Positions 17,842 through 25,660 of a stretch of 64,000 bases of DNA are shown here, piece by piece (position 1 is the stretch's first letter; every line of letters begins with the position of its first letter). Both the position numbers and the translations under genes were made by a program. The DNA is taken from positions 37,443-101,442 of the forward strand of contig NZ_MJEH01000006.1 of assembly GCF_001742425.1 (NCBI RefSeq). The letters run 5' to 3'. The notes beneath the pieces are model-generated. The model was given only the letters and a program-made list of their open reading frames with translations, searched no databases and had not been told where the DNA came from. This DNA is from Bacillus solimangrovi. Its GTDB lineage: Bacteria > Bacillota > Bacilli > Bacillales > Bacillaceae_N.

Positions 17842-17899
17842 TTTCTTTAATCAACATTTAGTTTTTCTTTAAAGTTTCTTAAGTATTTCCATCTATCAT
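17842..17899 (+). promoter_or_regulatory. Promoter with 11-bp phased TCT repeats (array D)
   Basis: TTTCTTTAA at 17842, AACATTTAG at 17853, TTTCTTTAA at 17864 and TTTCTTAAG at 17875 lie in exact 11-bp steps. The -10 TATCAT is at 17894-17899, 17 nt after the last TCT. It is about 50 bp upstream of the 17950 start. Confidence 0.72.
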
Positions 17900-17949
17900 A
17901 TTATTTGAGCAACAAAAAAACTATACATCAAAGAAGGAGACGATTTACT

Positions 17950-18489
17950 ATGAAAAAAGTATTAGCTTTTGGGCTTGCAGGAGGATTATTAGCATCAAGT
18001 TTAGGGTTGGCAGGCATGGTTGAGGCGAATGTTGCAACGGAGGTTGCTTCACAAGAAATTCAACAGCAATCGAAAGAAATGACGCAAATTCTAGAAATAA
18101 ACAAACAATTAGCAGAGATTGACATGAACAAAGATTTAAAATCATCAACAGCATTTAGTGATTTAATGCAAGAACTCGCGTACGTAGAAAATAATTTCGA
18201 TTACATCGATGATAAGACTGGACTTGGTTTCTTCTACAATGCTGAAACAGGAGAGTATGTCAATAAATTATTAACGATCAAAATTGACGTGAATACTGAT
18301 AAAATCTATAACATGGAGACAGGCGAAGAACTAACATCGTATGAAGATATTAACTCTCTTTTATTTGTACACCAAACTTATATAGATGTTCATATAAACG
18401 TTGATGCAAGAGAGGATAAATTCTTTGATTTACTTTGGGCTGAAAAGGGTGAAATCCCTAATGTTATCGTAGATAATGGTTCTAACTAA
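17950..18489 (+). CDS. Secreted protein of unknown family, paralogue of the 14123 gene
   Basis: A 179-residue exported protein of no family I recognise. The signal peptide runs to about residue 26 (MKKVLAFGLAGGLLASSLGLAG, cut near VEA). A Gln/Glu-rich helical stretch follows, then the core YIDDKTGLGFFYNAETGEYV and TGEELTSYEDI shared with the 14123-14740 protein. Between the two proteins, 60 core residues match at close to half the positions by eye. No cysteine or catalytic motif stands out. ATG 17950 is chosen because AAGGAGACG precedes it; the longer frame from 17905 would begin at the transcription start. Directly controlled by array D, the best of the four. Confidence 0.65.
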   Translation: MKKVLAFGLAGGLLASSLGLAGMVEANVATEVASQEIQQQSKEMTQILEINKQLAEIDMNKDLKSSTAFSDLMQELAYVENNFDYIDDKTGLGFFYNAETGEYVNKLLTIKIDVNTDKIYNMETGEELTSYEDINSLLFVHQTYIDVHINVDAREDKFFDLLWAEKGEIPNVIVDNGSN

Positions 18490-18542
18490 AAATAATCGTG
18501 ATTGATTTGAACGTATATTTACCTAAATAGACAATCTAATAT

Positions 18543-18600
18543 AAAACACCTTCGAAATGATGGACTTAATAAAAGTACTTATTCGGAGGTGTTTTTCTTT
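18543..18600 (+). terminator. Terminator after the 17950 gene
   Basis: AACACCTTCGAA and TTCGGAGGTGTT pair (one G-U) across a 26-nt loop and are followed by TTTCTTTT. Confidence 0.75.
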
Positions 18601-18903
18601 TGGGTAAAACTAATATTTAGCAACCGATATTGTGCAGTACTCTTTTGATATTTAAAAGTAAGCCTAATCGTATTAAGGAAAAAGTAATTGTGTATAAGAA
18701 AATAAAAAACGATATTAGTAATGTATCAAGTCCTACAACTCCTAAGAATATCACTTAATTAAGTGTTGATAGTCCAATGTCAGTTTAGTTGATGAAAAGA
18801 AATTCAAGAGAACATAGGCAAGCGTCCATACATAGGATAATTTGTGTATAAGAAGATGGTTTCACTTGTCTTTGTCAGAATAACATCTAGGAGGGAGAAA
18901 GAA
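18601..18903. other. Gap without a recognised gene
   Basis: AT-rich, with no open frame longer than about 30 codons that has a ribosome site. The promoter of the 18904 gene must lie here, but no clear -35/-10 pair is visible. Confidence 0.3.
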
Positions 18904-19137
18904 ATGCACTACCCTTATCAAATGAATCAGCATCATTATCAATTAAAACAGACAGTTTTATCAGCAGTAGAACCGTGGGTGCAATATGGATTACATGAAG
19001 CGAAGAAGACATCGTATATTCACGCATTAAGAGAAGTAGCAGCTATAGCTTATTTAATTGGGATGGGTTGCCATCCAAGTGTGGCTCATAATATTGTTGA
19101 ATCATGGGAAGTTAATGAAATGTTCTATCCACAGTAG
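18904..19137 (+). CDS. Small conserved-looking hypothetical protein
   Basis: A 77-residue protein I do not recognise. It opens with an H/Q/Y-rich segment (MHYPYQMNQHHYQ) and continues as an amphipathic helical domain, VEPWVQYGLHEAKKTSYIHA, then AYLIGMGCHPSVAHNIVESWE. No membrane segment or signal is present. The start ATG 18904 follows GGAGGGAGAAAG; the longer frame from 18844 lacks a ribosome site. The excellent RBS and the terminator after it argue for a real gene. The His/Tyr-rich N-terminus would suit a spore protein, but that is a guess. Confidence 0.6.
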   Translation: MHYPYQMNQHHYQLKQTVLSAVEPWVQYGLHEAKKTSYIHALREVAAIAYLIGMGCHPSVAHNIVESWEVNEMFYPQ

Positions 19138-19182
19138 ATGTTAACAAGTTAAATGTGGTTTTTTTAAGAATGATTTTAAATG

Positions 19183-19228
19183 CTCATTATGGTGACTGTT
19201 GTTCTCCGTAATGAGTATTAGTTTTTTA
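19183..19228 (+). terminator. Terminator after the 18904 gene
   Basis: CTCATTATGG and CCGTAATGAG arms with a 14-nt loop, followed by TATTAGTTTTTT. Confidence 0.65.
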
Positions 19229-19423
19229 TGCAATTATTTAATTAATTCATAATTTAAGCAGGGATTTGGGACAAACTTCTCGTATTGCAAACTATATTCC
19301 AGTCTTATGGTTTATACAACATGTTCATTATTCATAAATCAATCGATTAATTTACATTAATTACTAAAAGTCGATTGTTATGCGCTATAATAGGAACATA
19401 ATAATACGTAAGAAGGTGATCTA

Positions 19424-21463
19424 TTGCTCTTATTACAAGATATAATGACAGCGGTAGAGCGAACAGTTGATGAACGGACAAGTCTTGCTGAGGTAATAAA
19501 AATTATGAAGGAAAGAAAATGGAATGTCATTCCAGTTATTGGTGGTGACGGTTACTTAGCAGGTGTTTTTACGAGAAGTGAATTATATGAAGCGATTTTA
19601 GATGGAGTGTCCTTAACAGAAGAAGTTGGTCACTATTTGAAAAGAAATGTGGCTGTAATGCCATTACATACACCGTATGAGGTTGTTGAGAAAATTGTTA
19701 GAGGCAGTAAGGTTGGTACAGGTGTTGTTATAAATGAAGCAGATAAAGTAATTGGTTTATTTACTAAGACAGATATGGTAACAGCATTATTGAATGAAAC
19801 GAATTCTCTCAAAGAACAGATTGAAACAATCATGAACACTTCCCATCTTGGTGCAGTGATGGCAGATGGAGCGAATCAAATTGTCTATGTAAACGACCGA
19901 ATAAGTGAAATGGTTGGTCTGCATAAGGAAGATATGCTTGGATATGAGTTTACAAAGATATTTGAGAAAATTGATACATCAAAGGCACATATGAAAGATA
20001 TAAAAATTAGGGAAGAACAGTTTATATTGCGGCTATCACATTATCGAACTGTACAAGGAAAAAAAGGTGTTATAGCTCTCTTTCAAGACAGATCAGAAGT
20101 TGAAATGATTGCTCAGGAGTTAGAAACGGTAAAAAATCTACATAGTACACTTGAAACAGCTATCGACCATGCATATGATGGGATTCTTATGATCGATCAG
20201 AAGAAGAAAATTACGATGGTGAGTCCTCCACTGCTTAAGTTGTTTAATGTAGTTAAGGAAGACATTCTTGGAAAAAATGTTGAAGAAGTGTTTCCTCAGT
20301 TAAATTTAACAGTGGTATTGAAGAGTGGAGAGGCAGATTTAAGTGATTTCATGGAGATAAATGGGATTAAATATATTGTGAATCGCATTCCTGTTCTTCA
20401 AGGTGAAGAAGTGATTGGTGTTTTAGGTAAAATAACCTTTCGTCAATTAAACGAAGTAAATGCATTATTTAAGAAGCTTGAACGTTCGCAATCTAATAAT
20501 GTTAAGCAAGCAGAGACAGCCCGTTTTTCTTGGGATGAAATTATTACACAAGACCCATATACGAAAAAGTTGAAGAAGAGCGCTGCTAAGGCAGCAAAAG
20601 GTCGTTCTACAGTTTTAATTAGAGGTGAAAGCGGTACTGGAAAAGAACTCTTTGCACATGCTATTCACAATAGTAGTACACGAAAAGATGAAAACTTTGT
20701 TATTGTCAACTGCGCTGCAATTCCAGAGCATTTACTAGAATCAGAGTTTTTTGGGTATGAAGCAGGAGCTTTTACCGGTGCACGACAAAAGCGTACGTTT
20801 GGGAAATTCGATATGGCTAATGGTGGAACGTTATTTTTGGATGAGATTGGAGATATGTCATTATCTCTACAAGCAAAGTTATTAAGAGTGTTACAAGAGG
20901 GAGAATTTTATCGTGTAGGAAGTACAGAACGAGTTCATGTTGATGTAAGAATCATAGCTGCAACGAATCGCTCCCTTGAAGAGATGGTGAGGAATGGTGA
21001 ATTTCGAGAGGACTTATACTATCGTTTAAATGTAATCTCACTTCAAATTCCTCCATTACGAAAGCGTATAGCTGATGTTGAGATATTAATTAATACTATA
21101 ATGAAAGAGTTAAATCGTCTGATAGGAACGAGTATTACGGGTATTGATGATCATGCAAAGAGATTGTTAATGTGTTATGAATGGCCAGGAAATATACGGG
21201 AGTTAAGAAATGTTCTAGAACGTGCCATGACATTTTCTGAATTTGGAAAGATCCAAATTGAAGACTTGCCAGATTATATGATTGAGAAAGTACATGTAGT
21301 TCCAGAAAATAAAGAACCGAAACTTGCACTTGCAGAAAGTGCAGAGCTATCAGCAATTAAGATTGCGTTAGCAGAAGCTGATGACAATAAATCAAAAGCA
21401 GCAAAATTGTTAGGAATTAGCCGGTCTGGTTTATATGAAAAGCTTAAGAAATATGGATTATAA
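19424..21463 (+). CDS. Sigma-54-dependent transcriptional activator with CBS and PAS domains
   Basis: A 679-residue enhancer-binding protein. Residues 1-120 are a CBS pair, 130-235 and 240-345 two PAS-like sensor regions, and about 370-600 the AAA+ domain, with Walker A GESGTGKE near residue 400 and the sigma-54 contact loop GAFTGA near 447. The C-terminus is a Fis-type helix-turn-helix, DNKSKAAKLLGISRSGLYEKL. It controls RpoN promoters. A near-perfect -24/-12 promoter stands 100 bp downstream, before the acyl-CoA synthetase gene, so that operon is its likely target. CBS and PAS domains suggest adenine-nucleotide, acyl-CoA or redox input. The start is TTG after AAGAAGGTGATC. Confidence 0.93.
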   Translation: MLLLQDIMTAVERTVDERTSLAEVIKIMKERKWNVIPVIGGDGYLAGVFTRSELYEAILDGVSLTEEVGHYLKRNVAVMPLHTPYEVVEKIVRGSKVGTGVVINEADKVIGLFTKTDMVTALLNETNSLKEQIETIMNTSHLGAVMADGANQIVYVNDRISEMVGLHKEDMLGYEFTKIFEKIDTSKAHMKDIKIREEQFILRLSHYRTVQGKKGVIALFQDRSEVEMIAQELETVKNLHSTLETAIDHAYDGILMIDQKKKITMVSPPLLKLFNVVKEDILGKNVEEVFPQLNLTVVLKSGEADLSDFMEINGIKYIVNRIPVLQGEEVIGVLGKITFRQLNEVNALFKKLERSQSNNVKQAETARFSWDEIITQDPYTKKLKKSAAKAAKGRSTVLIRGESGTGKELFAHAIHNSSTRKDENFVIVNCAAIPEHLLESEFFGYEAGAFTGARQKRTFGKFDMANGGTLFLDEIGDMSLSLQAKLLRVLQEGEFYRVGSTERVHVDVRIIAATNRSLEEMVRNGEFREDLYYRLNVISLQIPPLRKRIADVEILINTIMKELNRLIGTSITGIDDHAKRLLMCYEWPGNIRELRNVLERAMTFSEFGKIQIEDLPDYMIEKVHVVPENKEPKLALAESAELSAIKIALAEADDNKSKAAKLLGISRSGLYEKLKKYGL

Positions 21464-21488
21464 GTACGGTGTCCATATAACGTACGTT

Positions 21489-21519
21489 GTTGTTTATTAA
21501 TGTATGCATTTTAGACAAC
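21489..21519 (+). promoter_or_regulatory. Candidate upstream activating sequence
   Basis: GTTGTTTA (21489-21496) and TAGACAAC (21512-21519) form an inverted repeat with one mismatch, centred on ATGCAT, about 50 bp before the -24 element. A second palindrome, AACGTACGTT, is at 21479-21488. Position and symmetry fit a Fis-HTH activator site. Confidence 0.45.
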
Positions 21520-21566
21520 ATAATTTTTTGAGTGAAGGCAAACTGTAATGTTAAAATAACTGAAAA

Positions 21567-21584
21567 TTGGCATAATACTTGCAT
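21567..21584 (+). promoter_or_regulatory. Sigma-54 (-24/-12) promoter
   Basis: TTGGCATAATACTTGCAT has GG at 21569-21570 and GC at 21581-21582, separated by exactly 10 nt, and agrees with TTGGCAC-N4/5-TTGCA. It lies 50 bp before the acyl-CoA synthetase start and directly after the sigma-54 activator gene. Confidence 0.88.
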
Positions 21585-21634
21585 TGAAATAAAGAAGAAA
21601 TAATAATTTTTTTATATAGAGAGGGGTTTGTAAG

Positions 21635-23158
21635 TTGGATATTGGTTCATTATTAGAACAAACTGCACGTAATAATCCGTCTAAGTTAGCCATTACGTGT
21701 GAAGATCGAAATTATAATTATTGTGATTTCAATAAGCAAGTTAATCGCTTAGCTAACGGTCTTTTGAATTTAGACATTCAAAAGGGCGATAAGGTAGCCT
21801 TGATGATGAAGAATTCCGATTTCTTTGTTTTTTCCTATTTTGCTGCTGCGAAAATTGGAGCTGTTGTTGTACCTGTTAACTTTCGTCTTACAGCTATCGA
21901 AGTGAATTACATTCTTCAACAATCAGAGAGTGTATTAGTAATTTGTGATAATGAATTTGAGGAGTTATTTCCAAAGGCAACAGAAAATACAAATGTTCGT
22001 TCAATTATTACAATTGGTGAGCCAGAAAATGACCGACATCTTGCGTATCATTATGTCCTTTCTACAAATGATCAAGATCCAGAAGTCCATGTTCTAGAAA
22101 CAGATGATCTTGAAATTCTTTATACGTCTGGTACAACTGGTAGACCTAAAGGTGCACTTTTTGATCATAGACGTATCTTTAATGTAAATTTAACGATGAT
22201 CACAAGCATGGGCATTAATAAAGATGACCGATTTTTACACATTGCCCCTTTGTTTCATTCAGCTCAGTTGAATCTTTTTCTCGTAACAGGTGTTATATTA
22301 GGTGCTTCACATGTCATACATCGAGAGTTTCGTCCTGAAACAACATTAGAAGCAATTGAGAAATACAAAATCACACACTTTTTTGGTGTACCAGCAATGT
22401 ATAATTTCTTATTACAAGTTCCAAATGTAGATGATTATGATGTATCTTCTATTGTTCGTTGTGGATATGGTGCAGCTCCAATGGCTCCAGAGATTGTGCG
22501 TCAAAGCATGCAGTTATTTGAAACAGATCGTTTCTTCAACTTATGTGGATTAACGGAGGCAGGACCGGGTGGAATTGGTTTAGGTCCTGAAGGTCATAAG
22601 AATCATATCGGCAAAGGCGGTAAGCCATTTTTTCTTACTGAAGCAAGGGTTGTTAATGAGTTAGGTCAAGATGTGGAGGTAGGAGAGGTAGGAGAGTTTC
22701 TACTCCGTGGAGAAACAATCATGAAGGGATATTATAATAAGCCAGAAGAAACAAAACAGGCAATACGCGAAGGTTGGCTCTACACTGGAGATTTGGCTAA
22801 GGTTGATGAAGAAGGCCATATCACACTTGTTGACCGTAAGAAAGATATGATTATTTCTGGTGGGGAAAATATCTACTCGATTGAGGTAGAGCAAGTGATG
22901 TATGAGCATCCACAAGTTTTAGAAGTAGCAGTAGTTGGTACACCTCATGAAATTTGGGGAGAGATTGTAACAGCAATTGTTGTTCCTAAAAAGGGTGAAA
23001 TTATAAATGAGCAAGAACTTCTCGATTTTTGTAGAGAAAAGTTAGCAGGATATAAGATTCCGAAAAAAGTAATGATGATGGAGCAATTACCACGAAATGC
23101 ATCAGGGAAAACCTTAAAATATAAGCTTCGTAATCAATTTAAAAAGATTGAATCATAA
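21635..23158 (+). CDS. Acyl-CoA synthetase (class I adenylate-forming)
   Basis: A 507-residue AMP-forming fatty acid-CoA ligase. The P-loop is LYTSGTTGRPKGALF near residues 161-175. Further motifs are LCGLTEAGPGG, GWLYTGDLAKVDEEG and DRKKDMIISGGENIYSIEVE, and the catalytic lysine lies in ASGKTLKYKLR near the C-terminus. It activates a carboxylic acid for the following acyl-CoA dehydrogenase and thiolase. The chain length is not predictable. The start is TTG after GAGAGGGG. It is the first gene of the sigma-54 controlled operon. Confidence 0.9.
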   Translation: MDIGSLLEQTARNNPSKLAITCEDRNYNYCDFNKQVNRLANGLLNLDIQKGDKVALMMKNSDFFVFSYFAAAKIGAVVVPVNFRLTAIEVNYILQQSESVLVICDNEFEELFPKATENTNVRSIITIGEPENDRHLAYHYVLSTNDQDPEVHVLETDDLEILYTSGTTGRPKGALFDHRRIFNVNLTMITSMGINKDDRFLHIAPLFHSAQLNLFLVTGVILGASHVIHREFRPETTLEAIEKYKITHFFGVPAMYNFLLQVPNVDDYDVSSIVRCGYGAAPMAPEIVRQSMQLFETDRFFNLCGLTEAGPGGIGLGPEGHKNHIGKGGKPFFLTEARVVNELGQDVEVGEVGEFLLRGETIMKGYYNKPEETKQAIREGWLYTGDLAKVDEEGHITLVDRKKDMIISGGENIYSIEVEQVMYEHPQVLEVAVVGTPHEIWGEIVTAIVVPKKGEIINEQELLDFCREKLAGYKIPKKVMMMEQLPRNASGKTLKYKLRNQFKKIES

Positions 23159-23164
23159 AAAAAA

Positions 23165-23178
23165 TGTAAGCGTTTTCG
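23165..23178 (+). promoter_or_regulatory. CcpA cre-like site inside the acyl-CoA operon
   Basis: TGTAAGCGTTTTCG matches the cre consensus TGWAANCGNTNWCA at 13 of 14 positions. It lies in the 40-bp gap between the acyl-CoA synthetase and dehydrogenase genes, where bound CcpA could act as a roadblock under glucose. Confidence 0.6.
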
Positions 23179-23198
23179 ACAAATTTAGGGGGGAACGT

Positions 23199-24347
23199 AT
23201 GCAAAGACATCCTTATTTGAAGGAAGAACATGAAATTTTTCGTAAATCATTTCGTAAGTTTCTAGAGAAGGAAGCATATCCATATTATGACCAGTGGGAG
23301 AAAGAACGAATGATCCCACGTTCTTTTTGGGACAAGATGGGGCAAAATGGTTTTCTTTGTCCAGATGTAGATGAAGCATATGGAGGTCTTGGGGTTGATT
23401 GGTCTTTTTCAGTTGTAATTAATGAGGAACTAGAGAAAGTAGGATCTAGCCTTATTGGAATTGGTCTTCATAATGATATTGTTGTGCCATACATCACTGC
23501 ATATGGGACAGAAGAACAAAAGAATAAGTGGTTGCCCTCCTGTATATCAGGACAATTAATCACTGCAATCGCAATGACAGAACCAGGAACAGGCTCTGAT
23601 CTTGCAAACATAAAAACAACGGCTATCAAAGATGGTGATGATTATATTATCAATGGTCAAAAGACATTCATAACCAATGGTCTCCAATCAGATTTAATCA
23701 TTGTTGCGTGTGTTACAGACCCTAATGCCAAGCCCAAGCATAGAGGAATTAGTTTGATTGCTGTTGAACGAGATTCACCTGGTTTTTCACGAGGACGTAA
23801 ACTCGATAAGGTAGGTCTTCATGCACAAGATACAACAGAATTAATTTTTGAGGATTGTCGAGTTCCGAAGGCTAACATAATTGGCAAAGAAGGTAAAGGT
23901 TTCTTTTATTTGATGAATAAGTTACAACAAGAACGACTTCTCGTTGCAATTGCAGGTCAAGTTGCTGCAGAAGAGATGTTACAGATGACAATTGATTATG
24001 TGAAAAGTCGTGAAGCATTTGGTCAACCAATTAGTAAGTTCCAACATACACAGTTTAAGATTGCAGAAATGGCAACTGAGATTGCAATGGGACGTGCGTT
24101 TCTCGATCAATTAATCGTTGAACATATTGCGGGTAACGATGTGGTAACAAAAGTATCGATGGCAAAGTGGCGCCTTACTGAAACAGCTAAGAAGGTAGCA
24201 ACGGAATGTATGCAATTACACGGTGGATACGGCTATATGGAAGAATATAAGATTGCAAGACGTTACCGAGATATACCAGTTACAGGGATTTATGCTGGAA
24301 CAAATGAAATCATGAAAGTCATTATAGCGAAAAACTTAGGTCTATGA
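23199..24347 (+). CDS. Acyl-CoA dehydrogenase
   Basis: A 382-residue FAD-dependent acyl-CoA dehydrogenase that oxidises acyl-CoA to enoyl-CoA. Visible landmarks are AIAMTEPGTGSDLANIKTTA (FAD and substrate contacts), QHTQFKIAEMATEIAMGRAF, MQLHGGYGYMEEY, and the catalytic glutamate in GTNEIMKVII near residue 370. The length is typical. ATG 23199 is preceded by AGGGGGGAAC; the open frame extends upstream to 23148, but that would overlap the synthetase gene and lacks a ribosome site. Middle gene of the operon. Confidence 0.93.
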   Translation: MQRHPYLKEEHEIFRKSFRKFLEKEAYPYYDQWEKERMIPRSFWDKMGQNGFLCPDVDEAYGGLGVDWSFSVVINEELEKVGSSLIGIGLHNDIVVPYITAYGTEEQKNKWLPSCISGQLITAIAMTEPGTGSDLANIKTTAIKDGDDYIINGQKTFITNGLQSDLIIVACVTDPNAKPKHRGISLIAVERDSPGFSRGRKLDKVGLHAQDTTELIFEDCRVPKANIIGKEGKGFFYLMNKLQQERLLVAIAGQVAAEEMLQMTIDYVKSREAFGQPISKFQHTQFKIAEMATEIAMGRAFLDQLIVEHIAGNDVVTKVSMAKWRLTETAKKVATECMQLHGGYGYMEEYKIARRYRDIPVTGIYAGTNEIMKVIIAKNLGL

Positions 24348-24364
24348 AACAGGGGGATTAAATA

Positions 24365-25513
24365 ATGAGAGAAGCAGTGATTGTTGAAGCTGTACGTACA
24401 CCAACAGGTAGACGAAAAGGATTATTAAAGGATATGCGACCAGATGATTTAGCGGCAATTGTATTAGCTGAAGTCGTCAACCGTGCGGGGATTTCTGCAG
24501 ATTTAGTAGAAGATGTAATAATGGGGTGCGTCAGTCAAGTCGGAGAGCAAGCAGGTGATATCGCGCGAGTAGCAGCGTTAATTGCAGGATATCCAATCGA
24601 AGTTCCAGGTGTAACGCTTGACCGTCAATGCGGTTCTAGTCAACAGGCAATACATTTTGCCGCACAAGCAATTTTAAGTGGTGATATGGATATCGTAGTT
24701 GCAGCGGGTGTTGAGAGTATGTCACGTATACCAATTGGATCAAATTATCAAGGAGCCCCATTAAGTGATAATTTGAAAGAAAAGTATGAAATGATTCATC
24801 AAGGAATTTCAGCAGAAAGAATAGCTGAAAAGTGGGGTTTTACAAGAGGTGAGCTTGATCAATTTGCTGTTGAAAGTCATGAAAAGGCTTTAAAAGCAAT
24901 TTCTGAAGGACGATTCGAGCGTGAAATTATGCAACTTGAAGTAACGTTAGAAGATCAGGCAATGGTAACGATGAAGAATGATGAGGGACCTCGAAAAGGG
25001 ACATCACTTGAAGCATTGGCAGGTCTTAATCCTGCATTTCAAGAAAATGGTGTGATTCATGCTGGTAATGCAAGTCAAATTAGCGATGGAGCAGGTGCAT
25101 TGTTAATCATGTCCCGTGATAAAGCAGAAGAGCTTGGTTTAAAACCACGCTTTAAAATTCATACACGAGTAGTAGTTGGTTCAGATCCAACGCTCATGTT
25201 AACAGGTCCAATTCCTGCAACAAAGAAAGTGCTAGAGAAAGCAAATCTTTCAATTGATGAAATTGATGTTTTTGAAGTGAACGAGGCCTTTGCATCTGTC
25301 CCACTTGCATGGTTGAAGGAGACAGGAGCAGATCCAAAAAAGCTGAATCCAAATGGAGGAGCAATTGCACTCGGACATCCACTAGGAGCAAGCGGTGCAC
25401 GCTTAATGATTACGATGATGAATGAGCTGGAACGAACAGGTGGTAGGTATGGGTTACAGACGATGTGTGAAGGACATGGAATGGCAAACGCCACAATTAT
25501 TGAACGCCTTTAG
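24365..25513 (+). CDS. Acetyl-CoA acyltransferase (thiolase)
   Basis: A 382-residue degradative thiolase that cleaves 3-ketoacyl-CoA. The nucleophilic cysteine is in DRQCGSSQQAI at about residue 89. The C-terminal GGAIALGHPLGASGARL histidine motif and the CEGHGMANA cysteine motif are intact. It follows the dehydrogenase by 17 bp with GGGGG upstream. The enoyl-CoA hydratase and 3-hydroxyacyl-CoA dehydrogenase steps are not encoded here and must come from elsewhere. Confidence 0.93.
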   Translation: MREAVIVEAVRTPTGRRKGLLKDMRPDDLAAIVLAEVVNRAGISADLVEDVIMGCVSQVGEQAGDIARVAALIAGYPIEVPGVTLDRQCGSSQQAIHFAAQAILSGDMDIVVAAGVESMSRIPIGSNYQGAPLSDNLKEKYEMIHQGISAERIAEKWGFTRGELDQFAVESHEKALKAISEGRFEREIMQLEVTLEDQAMVTMKNDEGPRKGTSLEALAGLNPAFQENGVIHAGNASQISDGAGALLIMSRDKAEELGLKPRFKIHTRVVVGSDPTLMLTGPIPATKKVLEKANLSIDEIDVFEVNEAFASVPLAWLKETGADPKKLNPNGGAIALGHPLGASGARLMITMMNELERTGGRYGLQTMCEGHGMANATIIERL

Positions 25514-25571
25514 TTAGTACAGGTGTTAGAGTTATTTCTAACATCTATAATATAAATCAATAGTAAACACC

Positions 25572-25600
25572 TTGATTTTCTTAACATACTAGATGATAAT
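25572..25600 (+). promoter_or_regulatory. Sigma-A promoter of the second acyl-CoA ligase gene
   Basis: TTGATT (25572-25577) and GATAAT (25595-25600) are 17 bp apart. It lies 60 bp upstream of the ATG, so this gene can be expressed independently of the sigma-54 operon. A TGTTAGA/TCTAACA hairpin at 25525-25544 may partly separate the two transcripts. Confidence 0.6.
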
Positions 25601-25660
25601 GTGTAGTCTTTTCGCCAGTTGCCTTGTGATGAATCTTTAATAAGATGGGAGAAATGTAAA

